From an uncultured Clostridia bacterium (GTDB taxonomy: Bacteria > Bacillota > Clostridia > Oscillospirales > Acutalibacteraceae), in the NCBI GenBank assembly GCA_944384855.1, contig CALWUY010000009.1, positions 1 through 64,000 on the forward strand: DNA of 64,000 bases. The letters run 5' to 3'. Below, one piece after another: positions 55,899 through 64,000 of the stretch. The notes beneath the pieces were generated by a model that had not been told where the DNA came from, ran no database searches, and was given only the letters and a program-made list of their open reading frames with translations. Every line of letters begins with the position of its first letter. Position 1 is the first letter of the stretch. Position numbers and translations under genes: made by a program.

Positions 55899-56195
55899 TT
55901 ATTCGGCTGCTTGTGCGTTTTCCTGCTCTTTCATCTTTGCAAAGCATTCGCTGCAGTATACCGGACGGTCATCGCGCGGTACAAACGGTACGGTTGCTAC
56001 GCCGCCGCAAGCAGCGCATACTGCTTCGTGCATTTCTCTCGGAGCTCTTCCGGCATTTTTGCGCTTGTCACGGCATGCCTTACAGCGCTGCGGTTCGTTT
56101 ACAAAGCCCTTGGATTCGTAAAACTCCTGTTCCCTTGCAGTGAATACGAATTCCTCTCCGCAATCTTTGCAAACTAGTGTCTTGTCTTCAAACAT
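55899..56195 (-). CDS. Zinc-ribbon domain protein
   Basis: A 98-residue protein with two treble-clef/ribbon-like Cys sets: CKDCGEEF with CKACRDKR, and CAACGG with CSECF, each able to bind one zinc. It opens MFEDKTLVCKDCGEEFVFT, as in the conserved zinc-ribbon proteins of Clostridia of unknown role, possibly nucleic-acid binding. It is a single-gene unit with GAGG 8 bp before the ATG. Its leader contains the tRNA-like element at 56227-56288, which is the unusual feature here. Confidence 0.85.
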   Translation of the reverse strand: MFEDKTLVCKDCGEEFVFTAREQEFYESKGFVNEPQRCKACRDKRKNAGRAPREMHEAVCAACGGVATVPFVPRDDRPVYCSECFAKMKEQENAQAAE

Positions 56196-56226
56196 CTTTT
56201 TTTACCTCACTTGGTTTTCTTTTTTA

Positions 56227-56288
56227 GCCCCGGACGGAATTGCACCGACATCTTTGTTTTTCAACGCTCTGCATTAAGCTACATGGGC
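56227..56288 (-). ncRNA. Degenerate tRNA-like element in the zinc-ribbon leader
   Basis: Read on the minus strand, this 62-nt segment has GCCC at its 5' end pairing with GGGC at its 3' end; a TAGCTTAATGCAGAGC block matching the tRNA D-arm (4-bp stem); and GTCGGTGCAATTCCGTC matching a T-arm apart from G at the usual T55. The anticodon arm is shrunken to TTG-AAAAA-CAA, so it cannot decode. TATAAT ends about 3 bp upstream (56291-56296), putting the probable transcript start at or near the first G. No CCA is encoded. It is either a tRNA relic or a structured leader/regulatory RNA. Confidence 0.4.
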
Positions 56289-56308
56289 ATATTATAACGG
56301 ATTGACCG

Positions 56309-56875
56309 TTATTTGCATTTTAATTTTTTCCTTATACGCGACATGGAATTATCAACCGCTTTTTCGGTAATATTTAGCCTTTTCGCAATACAGGAATAAC
56401 TTTCTCCGTTAAGAAATAACTGCAATACTTTATATTCGAGCGAAGAAAGTTCTAATTTTATGGTATCGGTAAGAGTTTTTAAATCTTCCTTGTCAAAAAA
56501 AATTTTTTCGGGGCTGTTTGAATCTATTATCTCAAGATCGCTCAAAGAATCTACCAGCTCGTCCGGTATGTTTTTTTTTCTTTGCTGGTTTTTAATCACG
56601 GATAAAACCGACCGTTTAACGCAAACAGATGCAAAGGTAGAAAAAGATGATTTTGAAGAATCGAAATTTTTAACCGCTGTATATAAAGCAAATGTTGCTT
56701 CCTGTACAGCATCTTCCCTGTAGGTTTCGGGACAGAATTTGCGGACATTAAACAATACAACGGGATAATACCGTTCAATTATAACCTGCATTAACTCGTA
56801 TTTACCGCTGTTTATCAGAGAAACTATCTCGTTGTCTGACATATTCTTGTAATTTTCGACAAAACTAATACTCAT
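56309..56875 (-). CDS. sigH: RNA polymerase sigma factor, SigH type
   Basis: A 188-residue sigma-70 family protein without region 1: region 2 has MQVIIERYYPVVLFNVRKF and EDAVQEATFALYTAV, and region 4 is a clear HTH (LNGESYSCIAKRLNITEKAV). It resembles the SigH/Spo0H group that starts sporulation, consistent with dpaAB and yunB elsewhere, though assignment within small sigma factors by eye is not firm. GGAG lies 5 bp before ATG 56875. Confidence 0.78.
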   Translation of the reverse strand: MSISFVENYKNMSDNEIVSLINSGKYELMQVIIERYYPVVLFNVRKFCPETYREDAVQEATFALYTAVKNFDSSKSSFSTFASVCVKRSVLSVIKNQQRKKNIPDELVDSLSDLEIIDSNSPEKIFFDKEDLKTLTDTIKLELSSLEYKVLQLFLNGESYSCIAKRLNITEKAVDNSMSRIRKKLKCK

Positions 56876-57034
56876 CAACGCTCCAAAAACAGTATTATTC
56901 TACAAGTATACGACTATAATAACTTAAAACGCAAAAAATGTCAAGTAAAATTTGCTAATTACATTAATTTTAAATATTTTCAATAACTTTTTGTATATAA
57001 TATTATATAATATATAATACTGCGCTGAGAATAA

Positions 57035-57063
57035 TTGACAAAACCCTTAAATTGTTTTATTAT
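57035..57063 (+). promoter_or_regulatory. Phosphoglucomutase promoter
   Basis: TTGACA (57035-57040), 17-bp spacer, TATTAT (57058-57063), about 38 bp before the ATG. Confidence 0.7.
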
Positions 57064-57100
57064 ATAATTAATAAATTTATAAATAATACGGAGGTTCATA

Positions 57101-58810
57101 ATGATTAAAGAATTATATAAATTATGGTGTGAAAAAGCAGTAAACGACCCCGACTTAATAAGAGAACTGAAAAGTATGGAAGGAAATGAGGAACTGATTT
57201 CGGACGCATTCTATACAAGCTTGGAATTCGGAACCGCCGGACTGCGCGGAGTGATAGGCGCCGGTACAAACCGTATGAACGTTTATACCGTAGGCCAGGC
57301 TTCCCAGGGTCTCGCCGAATATGTTAATTCCATAACTCCCCGCGGCAGCGTAGCAATAGCCTACGACAGCCGTATCAAATCTGACATGTTCGCAAAAACC
57401 GCCGCCGCAATCTTTGCCGCAAACGGAATAAAGGTTTATATTTATAAGGAACTTATGCCGACGCCGATGCTTTCATTCGCCGTAAGAAGACTGAAATGCG
57501 ACGCGGGCGTCGTAGTTACCGCGAGCCATAACCCATCAAAATATAACGGATATAAAGCATACGGCGCAGACGGCACGCAGTTAGGACCCGAAGCCGCCGG
57601 ATTTGTTATGTCTATCATGAAAAAAATAGATATTTTTTCCGAAATTAAATCTATGGATTATGATACTGCCGTAGCGCAAGGAAAAATTGAATATATCGGC
57701 GATGATATCATTGAAGAATATCTTGACCGTGTAGAAGCTCAGCGCGTAGAAAAAAATACGGATTTATCCGCGCTGAAAGTAGTTTATACTCCGCTTAACG
57801 GCGCCGGCAACAAGCCGGTACGGGCAATACTTAAAAGAATAGGCGTTACGGATATAAGCGTTGTCCCGGAGCAGGAAAACCCCGACGGCAATTTCCCGAC
57901 TGCGCCTTATCCCAATCCCGAAATACGTCAGGCTTTTGAATGCGCGCTTAAGCTTGCTGAAAAAACCGAGCCGGATATTCTGCTTGCTACCGACCCTGAC
58001 AGTGACCGTGTGGGTATTGCGGTGAGAATAAACGGCGAGTATAAGCTTTTCAGCGGAAACGATGTCGGAGTACTGCTGCTTAACTATATTCTTGAACGCA
58101 GAACAGCAAACGGAACACTACCCAAAAACCCGGTAGCTGTAAAGACCATTGTCTCCACTGAACTTTGTCAAAGAATTGCGGACAGTTACGGATGTGAACT
58201 TATAAATGTCCTTACCGGGTTTAAATTTATAGGCGAACAGATTTCAATACTCGAAGAAAAAAACCAGCCTGAACGTTTCATTTTCGGATATGAAGAAAGC
58301 TACGGATATCTTGCAGGCGACTACGCAAGAGACAAGGATGCCGTTGTAGGTTCTATGCTTATATGCGAAATGACGGCATATTACAAAAATTTGGGTAAAA
58401 CTTTAGGAGACGTGCTGGAAGATATTTATAAAAAATACGGTTACTTCCGTGACGCTCAGGTAAGTTTCACCTGCGAAGGCCAGTCGGGCATGGAAAAAAT
58501 CAAAAATATAATGGAAACACTGCGTAAAAATCCTCCGTCCCAAATAGACGGCGATAAGGTAATTACCGTAAAGGATTATCTTAATTCTGTGTCAATAGAT
58601 ACTTCATCAAATACAAAAACAGTTCTAACACTGCCGAAATCCAATGTTTTGGCTTACTTCTTGGACAGCGGATGCTCATTTATAGTCCGTCCGTCCGGTA
58701 CAGAACCTAAAATTAAAATATATATCGGCGCTGTAGGATCTGACGAAAAGCTGGCAGACAGTAAAAAAGAAAGTATCATAAAAGCCGGAACCGAACTTTT
58801 AGGTTTTTGA
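57101..58810 (+). CDS. pgcA: Alpha-phosphoglucomutase / phospho-sugar mutase
   Basis: Interconverts glucose 1- and 6-phosphate (possibly mannose phosphates), linking glycolysis to UDP-glucose and envelope glycan synthesis. The active-site Ser142 is in TASHNPSKYNGYKAY; the metal loop is ATDPDSDRVGIA; the sugar loop GYEESYGYLAGDYARDKDAV and the phosphate loop RPSGTEPKIK complete it. Its 569 residues fit the PgcA-type long mutase. It is a single gene with a good GGAGG, its own promoter and a strong terminator. Confidence 0.93.
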   Translation: MIKELYKLWCEKAVNDPDLIRELKSMEGNEELISDAFYTSLEFGTAGLRGVIGAGTNRMNVYTVGQASQGLAEYVNSITPRGSVAIAYDSRIKSDMFAKTAAAIFAANGIKVYIYKELMPTPMLSFAVRRLKCDAGVVVTASHNPSKYNGYKAYGADGTQLGPEAAGFVMSIMKKIDIFSEIKSMDYDTAVAQGKIEYIGDDIIEEYLDRVEAQRVEKNTDLSALKVVYTPLNGAGNKPVRAILKRIGVTDISVVPEQENPDGNFPTAPYPNPEIRQAFECALKLAEKTEPDILLATDPDSDRVGIAVRINGEYKLFSGNDVGVLLLNYILERRTANGTLPKNPVAVKTIVSTELCQRIADSYGCELINVLTGFKFIGEQISILEEKNQPERFIFGYEESYGYLAGDYARDKDAVVGSMLICEMTAYYKNLGKTLGDVLEDIYKKYGYFRDAQVSFTCEGQSGMEKIKNIMETLRKNPPSQIDGDKVITVKDYLNSVSIDTSSNTKTVLTLPKSNVLAYFLDSGCSFIVRPSGTEPKIKIYIGAVGSDEKLADSKKESIIKAGTELLGF

Positions 58811-58830
58811 TTTTAAAGAAGCTTAATATA

Positions 58831-58859
58831 AATCCGCCTCACATAAAGTGAGGCGGATT
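58831..58859. terminator. Bidirectional terminator
   Basis: A 12-bp stem AATCCGCCTCAC / GTGAGGCGGATT with a 5-nt loop, between convergent pgcA and the UroD-like gene. Confidence 0.88.
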
Positions 58860-58896
58860 TTAATATTCTTATACAAAATATAGTATTCCTCAATAT

Positions 58897-59940
58897 TTAT
58901 TCTTCTCTTAATTCCCTTACAATTTCATTCATATTCAGATATCCTTCAACCGGAACATAGTCAGGGATCGAATTTCCCGATCCGAAGGCAAATCCCCCGT
59001 GTCCTTTGCATTTTGAAACCATTTCGGTAATATAATCCTGCATTTCCGGCTTTGTAAGACGGCAGACCGCGTCGGTATCTATTCCGCCGAAGTTTCCTAT
59101 TTTATCCCCGTATTTTTTAACCCAAACATCAAATGTCGCAATTTGATCCTCGTTGGAATGTTTGGCGTCTATTCCCGCTTCGATAATATCATCCATCACA
59201 TTAAAAATCTGTCCGCAGGAATGAAGCAGAAACGGTTTGTTGTAACTGTGTATCAAATCTATTATTTTTTTGTACTGCGGTATAATATGGGTTCTTATAT
59301 CGTCCGCAGGCAGCATGGTATTGCTCTTATATCCCAAATCATCACCGAATCTGCATACGCAGTATATATCTCCAAACTCTTTCATAAACCTTTTCCAGAT
59401 TTTCAGGTTTGTCTGACCCACTTTTTCGAATAAGTCGCTGTAAAGCTCTTCATCATCAGACCTCAGATAACAAAGGTTTTCAAAACCTATGATATCCTGC
59501 ACACATTCAAATATACCGTTGCCTACTCCTCCGACTGCTTTCATACCCTCAGGCATCGCTTCCCTCAGCGCAGCAAAGATATCACTGTATGCCCTGAAAT
59601 AATCGTCCGGAATTTCATCCCACGGATACCTTTCATAATCCGCTCTGTCCTCAATAGCGGGAGGTATCCCGTGACCGCCGAGCAGTCCGCTTCCTGGATA
59701 CACCGGACCCGCGCACATTTCGAAAGACACCGTGTCATATCCCATTTTTCTGAAAAATTCACAATAATGCGTCATATATTCAAGCTTGTCTCTGTAACTG
59801 CCGCTCAATAATCCGGAGATTTGTACGTTGAGTATTTTTTCTATAATTCCGTCGCCTATAATATGTTCATAAAGCGGCAGCCTCGCCGACTCGACATTCC
59901 GGGCCGCGTTCAGCAAATTTCTGTAATCAGGTGCAAACAT
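58897..59940 (-). CDS. Uroporphyrinogen-decarboxylase-like protein with HxCG motif
   Basis: A 347-residue UroD-fold protein distinct from the 39628-40857 copy. It contains LLHSCGQI, the His-x-Cys part of the zinc site of MtaA/MtbA methyltransferases, and GGIDTDAVCRLT, but the later Cys ligand position reads GSGNSIPD, so the third Cys seems lost. It is therefore probably neither HemE nor a normal corrinoid methyltransferase. GGGAGG precedes the ATG. It is the last gene of an operon with a GH2 enzyme, a 2-hydroxyacid dehydrogenase and a TIM-barrel protein, pointing to sugar-derived substrates. Confidence 0.75.
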   Translation of the reverse strand: MFAPDYRNLLNAARNVESARLPLYEHIIGDGIIEKILNVQISGLLSGSYRDKLEYMTHYCEFFRKMGYDTVSFEMCAGPVYPGSGLLGGHGIPPAIEDRADYERYPWDEIPDDYFRAYSDIFAALREAMPEGMKAVGGVGNGIFECVQDIIGFENLCYLRSDDEELYSDLFEKVGQTNLKIWKRFMKEFGDIYCVCRFGDDLGYKSNTMLPADDIRTHIIPQYKKIIDLIHSYNKPFLLHSCGQIFNVMDDIIEAGIDAKHSNEDQIATFDVWVKKYGDKIGNFGGIDTDAVCRLTKPEMQDYITEMVSKCKGHGGFAFGSGNSIPDYVPVEGYLNMNEIVRELREE

Positions 59941-60023
59941 ATTTCTCCTCCCTTTACTTTTTGCAGTACCGCCGATCTACCGTCAGAACGATAAACCCGT
60001 TTTTCCATGATTGAATATAAAAA

Positions 60024-62777
60024 CTATTCAATAACGGCTGCATCTAAATTCCAGCCGGAAACATTAAAATTCTCAGGATATTCGCCTTTTTCTGCCATAA
60101 CAGTAAGTATAATTCTTCGTTTTTCGCTGACGTCAAGCAGAAAATAATTATCGCTAAGATAATATGGCGCGGATTCATCCGAATGAATGCAAACCGGAAA
60201 CGCAGGCAGATTTCCGGTATTTCCCACCAAAATCTCACTTACCGTTCTGTCGGCTGTCCGGCTTCTGCGAACAACTTTTGCTTTTACTGAGGTTTTGCCT
60301 GCTTTGCACACTGTTTCTTTAAGCCACGGACCGTGCTCATAAATCGGATTTTGATGCGGTACCGAGCGCATTTCCTTACGTTTTTGACTGTCTTTGAACA
60401 GTTTAATGCACTTTGGCCAGCAAACCGTGCGCAGTGTGCTTTTTCCGTCGGTGATTTCAGCGGTCAATATGAACGAACTGTCGCTGTAACCGTCCGGAAT
60501 TTTAAAGTTTCCGCATAATAACTCCGTCTTTGTATCATTTAAAGTTATATCGGATTCATACTTAAAATCAACACTCCATTTCGGTGAAAATATTTTTACC
60601 GAAACGGACAAATCGGTTTTTTCTCCGCTGTCATTGAATATGACCGCCGTGACCGGAAACTCCTCTTCGGGAGCAAACACAAGTTCCGGAACCCTGAGCA
60701 TTACCGCTAAGGGAGAATATGCGTTTTTTACCGCGTAATACGGCGCTATAGGATATCCCATTCCGTCAACCAGCTGTATTCCTACAGTCGTCCACGGTCT
60801 TTTAAATACCCACGGCATTATTCCCGCCGTCACCGGGTAATTATCCCTCATTGAGAAAATCATTGTCTGATAGAATTCATACGACGCGATTTGAGTTGCC
60901 TCGGCAAAATCCGAAAGGGATATATTTTTTATTACATCGGCAACGGTTGATGCCCTGGCTATCATCCGAGGTATACGGTCAGGATTATATTCGACAAAAT
61001 GCGCTAAAAAATCCGGGTATTTTTCCATCTCTCCGCGGTCAAAAAGATCAGGGAGCCGATTTTCAAGACTTTCATATTCGTCATTTGAAATAAATCGTTT
61101 GAGACTTGATATATTTGGAAAAGAATGTATCCCCGATTCTCCCACAAAAGGCAGATCCTTATAAAATTTCTGAAAACAGACCGGCTCAATATCACAGTAT
61201 ATATGAGCGCTTCCGCCGTCAGCCGTTGTTCTCATAAAAGGCCGCAGAGGATCTAAATCCTCTATGCTTCTCTGAATAACAAACATCGCCGCGGCATTGC
61301 CTACAGCATACGGATTAAATTCGTTGCCGCCGCAGTGAACTGCTAAAGACGGATTATTGCGTATTCTGTAAAGATTCAGCATCATCTGTTCTTCCAAAAC
61401 GTCCTGAGGATATTTCGGAACTTCCGTATTTGCTATAAACCAATCCTGCCATACAAGTATTCCGTATTGATTACAGTAATTATAAAAAGTATCAGATTCG
61501 GGATATCCGCCGCCGTTCCAGATTCTTAACAGTTCTATACCGGCATTCTTAGCGGTTTCAATCGTCCATTTTATTTCTTCTCTGTTTTCTCTATAAAGGA
61601 AATCGACCGGCATGCTGTTCATACCCTTGAGAAAAAATTTTTTCCCGTTTACTTCAAACTGAAACTTTCCCCATCTGTGCCGGTATTTTCCTCCCGGAGT
61701 CTGCAGCAACTTAACTGTTCTTATGCCGAAATCAAAGGTCAACATATCAAGTTTTTCCTGATTATCATACAAAGAAAGCCGTATTTCGTAGAGAAACGGA
61801 TCACCCATAGTATGAGGATACCATAATTTAGGGTTATTGAGCACGAAGGTCTTTTCAAAAAAAACAGATGAATAATACAATGGATTTATTCCGCTCTTTG
61901 AACGGTCGCTCAGATATACTTCATCGTCAAACGATAAAACAATATTGCCCGTTTCTTTTTCTGCCATTTCAAACGAAAGAATAAGCGGATGCAGACATTT
62001 TTCTCCTGTCAACCCGTTGTCATACGCTCTGGTATAATCGTAACAGCCTGAATTTATACCGGTATCACAATTCAGCTCATCTATTATACCGTCAGTGATT
62101 TCCGCCTCCAATTTCAATGCTGCCGTATTGCCGTCAATATTCACCGTAGAAAGCACAGGACGGGAAATGTGTATCGGATTTAAAAATTCCATCCTGACTC
62201 CCCGCCAAATACCCATAATCATAAAATTCCGGCTCCCCGATTCCTCATCGCCTGCCGCGCACCAGGGAACTATCTGCGTATTTGTACGGTTAATGTTTCT
62301 CGGAGTAAAATCAGGATCTGCGTATGACGGAGCGGTTATTTCAACAATAAGCCGGTTTTCTCCCCCGAAATTGATTATCTCACCCACTGAAACAAACGGA
62401 CCGCCGAACATACCCCGGTGTTCTCCGACAAGCACTCCGTTAAGCCATATTTTTGAGTAATATGCCAGTCCGTCAAAACACAGCACCGTATATTTTCCTT
62501 TTAACTTGCGGTCAACAAAAAAAGTTTTTTTGTAATACCATACTTTTTCTCTTACCCATAAGTATTTTTCAGAATTGGTACATTCATACGGATGCGGGAG
62601 CAGTCCTGCTTCATAAAGATTTAAATATGTGGATTTAGGAATATCGGCTATATATGTATCACTGTTAAAATCAGGTTCATCGGTTTTTTTATTTTCAAAG
62701 GTAAAACTCCATTTTCCGTTTAAATCCAGATGAAAGCTATCTTTACGAGATTCAATATAAAAAGGACTTGTAATCAT
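60024..62777 (-). CDS. GH2 family beta-mannosidase-like glycoside hydrolase
   Basis: 917 residues in the GH2 order: sugar-binding jelly roll (about 15-200), immunoglobulin-like domain, (beta/alpha)8 core, then C-terminal beta domains. The acid/base is Glu486 in CGGNEFNPY and the nucleophile Glu547 in FVGESGIHSFP, which parallels the SEFGxQSFP of beta-mannosidases; RIWNGGGYPESDTFY also fits that branch. Exo-beta-mannosidase is the best guess; exo-beta-glucosaminidase or another GH2 activity is possible. There is no signal peptide, so it is cytoplasmic. GGGAG lies 11 bp before the ATG. It is cotranscribed with the dehydrogenase upstream. Confidence 0.82.
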   Translation of the reverse strand: MITSPFYIESRKDSFHLDLNGKWSFTFENKKTDEPDFNSDTYIADIPKSTYLNLYEAGLLPHPYECTNSEKYLWVREKVWYYKKTFFVDRKLKGKYTVLCFDGLAYYSKIWLNGVLVGEHRGMFGGPFVSVGEIINFGGENRLIVEITAPSYADPDFTPRNINRTNTQIVPWCAAGDEESGSRNFMIMGIWRGVRMEFLNPIHISRPVLSTVNIDGNTAALKLEAEITDGIIDELNCDTGINSGCYDYTRAYDNGLTGEKCLHPLILSFEMAEKETGNIVLSFDDEVYLSDRSKSGINPLYYSSVFFEKTFVLNNPKLWYPHTMGDPFLYEIRLSLYDNQEKLDMLTFDFGIRTVKLLQTPGGKYRHRWGKFQFEVNGKKFFLKGMNSMPVDFLYRENREEIKWTIETAKNAGIELLRIWNGGGYPESDTFYNYCNQYGILVWQDWFIANTEVPKYPQDVLEEQMMLNLYRIRNNPSLAVHCGGNEFNPYAVGNAAAMFVIQRSIEDLDPLRPFMRTTADGGSAHIYCDIEPVCFQKFYKDLPFVGESGIHSFPNISSLKRFISNDEYESLENRLPDLFDRGEMEKYPDFLAHFVEYNPDRIPRMIARASTVADVIKNISLSDFAEATQIASYEFYQTMIFSMRDNYPVTAGIMPWVFKRPWTTVGIQLVDGMGYPIAPYYAVKNAYSPLAVMLRVPELVFAPEEEFPVTAVIFNDSGEKTDLSVSVKIFSPKWSVDFKYESDITLNDTKTELLCGNFKIPDGYSDSSFILTAEITDGKSTLRTVCWPKCIKLFKDSQKRKEMRSVPHQNPIYEHGPWLKETVCKAGKTSVKAKVVRRSRTADRTVSEILVGNTGNLPAFPVCIHSDESAPYYLSDNYFLLDVSEKRRIILTVMAEKGEYPENFNVSGWNLDAAVIE

Positions 62778-62810
62778 TTTGTATTCGCTCCCGTATCATA
62801 AAAATTTATT

Positions 62811-63812
62811 TTACGCCATTGTTTCAAGCATTTTTAAAGTTACCTCGTATCTGTTTTTCCCGCCGTTTATATATATAGAAAACTCTTCTGCCATATACTC
62901 AGCCATACGGTGTACCTCGTCTCCACTGCTTCCGGCAATATGGGGAGTAAGTATGCAGTTCTCAAGACTGTATAATCTGCTTGCGGAAACCGGCGGTTCC
63001 GGATAGGTGACATCAAGCACAGCAGTTAAATCAGGTCTTGCTTCAAGTGTATTTATAAGATCGCTTTCCACAACCTGTGCTCCCCTTCCGGTATTGATGA
63101 ACACACTGTACGGCAACATTTTTGAAAAAAGCTTTCCGTCTAACATTCCTTTTGTATTCTCGTTGTCTGCGAGATGATTTGATATCACACGGCAATCCGA
63201 AAAAATCTCTTCCAAACCGCATTTTTTAACCTTGAGGCTATCCGCTTCGCTGTCATCAAGAAAAGGATCAAATACCGATATATTTAACTTATGGCTCTTC
63301 AAAAACTTTATCACAAGCTTTCCTATCATTCCGGCTCCTATTATGCCGACCTTCGCTCCGTAATTTCCTCTGTAATAAAAAAATTCTTTCCTCGCCTGTT
63401 CATAATTTCCGGATGACGTTTCCCCTATAACCTTAAAAAAGCCTTTATTTGCAAGAATTATCTGCGCCGACGTATACTCTGCCACCGGAACCGCGTTTGC
63501 CGCCCATGCGCTGAATACTTTTACATTGTTTTCAAGAAAAGGTCTCGCAAAAGCCTGCACGGTACCCGCCGCATAGAAAACACATTTAAGCAGTGGAAAA
63601 CACTCTGAAATTTCCTCTTTTGAAAACTTCGGCATACCCCAAGTGGAAAAAATATACTCGGTATCCTTAAACTTATAAGGCGAGTCAATAATATCGCGTT
63701 TTGAATATATATTTTTATCCAATCCGGCTGTTTTTTCGAGCAGAGAAACAATATTCTCGCTATATACGTTTTTTACGGTCTCGGAATTTTCACATATAAA
63801 AACAGATTTCAT
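62811..63812 (-). CDS. D-isomer-specific 2-hydroxyacid dehydrogenase family protein
   Basis: A 333-residue NAD-dependent oxidoreductase: GIIGAGMIGKLVIKFL is the Rossmann loop, FINTGRGAQVVESDL carries the substrate Arg region, and LDVTYPEPP and TPHIAGSSGDEVH supply the catalytic Glu and His. This group in sugar operons may oxidise or reduce sugar acids. The start overlaps the stop of the upstream TIM-barrel gene (ATGA), and the GH2 gene follows by 33 bp. Confidence 0.88.
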   Translation of the reverse strand: MKSVFICENSETVKNVYSENIVSLLEKTAGLDKNIYSKRDIIDSPYKFKDTEYIFSTWGMPKFSKEEISECFPLLKCVFYAAGTVQAFARPFLENNVKVFSAWAANAVPVAEYTSAQIILANKGFFKVIGETSSGNYEQARKEFFYYRGNYGAKVGIIGAGMIGKLVIKFLKSHKLNISVFDPFLDDSEADSLKVKKCGLEEIFSDCRVISNHLADNENTKGMLDGKLFSKMLPYSVFINTGRGAQVVESDLINTLEARPDLTAVLDVTYPEPPVSASRLYSLENCILTPHIAGSSGDEVHRMAEYMAEEFSIYINGGKNRYEVTLKMLETMA

Positions 63813-64000
63813 ATTAATTCTCCCGTAATTTCTTTAAGCGTTTCTGCCTCCGTAACAAGAGTTTCCAATTTTCCGTCAGGCATAAACTCCAGAAGCGCCG
63901 GCTGTCCGTCAAAATATTTAAAATATCTGCGCCAAACTTCTTTCGCATCGGCTAAAGGATACCGCTTATCATCACTGTCCCAATTGAATACATGTATTAT
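63809..64000 (-). CDS. C-terminal fragment of a TIM-barrel sugar isomerase/epimerase-like protein
   Basis: The window ends inside this gene; 63 C-terminal residues are visible, reading HVFNWDSDDKRYPLADAKEVW ... PALLEFMPDGKLETLV and closing with a helix. The LLEFMPDG strand followed by a helix of Glu/Leu residues matches the end of xylose-isomerase-like (AP_endonuc_2) barrels. It is the upstream member of the carbohydrate operon (4-bp overlap). The fragment is short, so the call is tentative. Confidence 0.55.
   Translation of the reverse strand: MIHVFNWDSDDKRYPLADAKEVWRRYFKYFDGQPALLEFMPDGKLETLVTEAETLKEITGELI

Overview
The window reads as chromosome of an uncultured, spore-forming member of the Clostridia (Bacillota). 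The sporulation evidence is dipicolinate synthase (dpaA/dpaB), YunB and a SigH-type sigma factor. The Bacillota evidence is a SAM-I riboswitch on metK, an FMN riboswitch on ribU, DegV and WalJ proteins, and strong AGGAGG-type ribosome binding sites. The many sugar genes (GH36, GH92, GH2, a NahK-like kinase, UroD-like proteins) suggest a gut or other glycan-rich habitat; that is inference. Most genes lie on the minus strand. I see no rRNA, canonical tRNA, IS element, prophage or CRISPR array.

Layout. 0.1-2.0 kb: GH36 alpha-galactosidase with its own promoter. 2.1-4.1 kb: DUF5685 / J-domain / membrane protein operon. 4.2-7.1 kb: uvrA. 7.1-7.6 kb: AT-rich intergenic region. 7.6-10.2 kb, plus strand: sugar 1-kinase, sugar nucleotidyltransferase and mscL. 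10.2-12.9 kb: AT-rich accessory block of small membrane or anchored proteins, including a DUF3592-like gene broken by a single-base frameshift and two ORFs shorter than 60 codons. 12.9-24.5 kb: ABC-F ATPase, then a long minus-strand run of murC, an AlaX-like editing protein, a five-gene GtrA/GtrB/GT-C glycosylation cassette, prmA, prfB and an FKBP-type lipoprotein. 24.6-27.2 kb, plus strand: cca and dpaAB. 27.3-32.0 kb: BlaR1/BlaI pair with two operators, two DegV proteins, and a MarR regulator with an operator overlapping its own promoter. 32.1-39.6 kb: mnmA, pfkA, dnaE, radC and rluA. 39.6-43.8 kb: UroD-like protein divergent from an AraC regulator, and a GH92 enzyme. 43.8-49.3 kb: rlmH, walJ, murA, a DUF378 protein, riboswitch-controlled metK and riboswitch-controlled ribU. 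49.3-55.8 kb: ligA, yunB, and a two-component system with an HtrA protease. 55.9-58.8 kb: zinc-ribbon gene with a tRNA-like leader, sigH, phosphoglucomutase. 58.9-64.0 kb: carbohydrate operon (TIM-barrel protein, 2-hydroxyacid dehydrogenase, GH2 mannosidase-like, second UroD-like protein).

Points most worth follow-up: (1) a degenerate tRNA-shaped RNA placed exactly where the zinc-ribbon transcript should begin; (2) a GH92 enzyme whose general-acid Glu is Gln, the signature I associate with mannose-phosphate-mannose uncapping enzymes; (3) two different UroD-like proteins embedded in sugar-catabolic contexts; (4) the frameshifted DUF3592-like gene and micro-ORFs of the 10-13 kb block. All functions are read from motifs and context without database searches.
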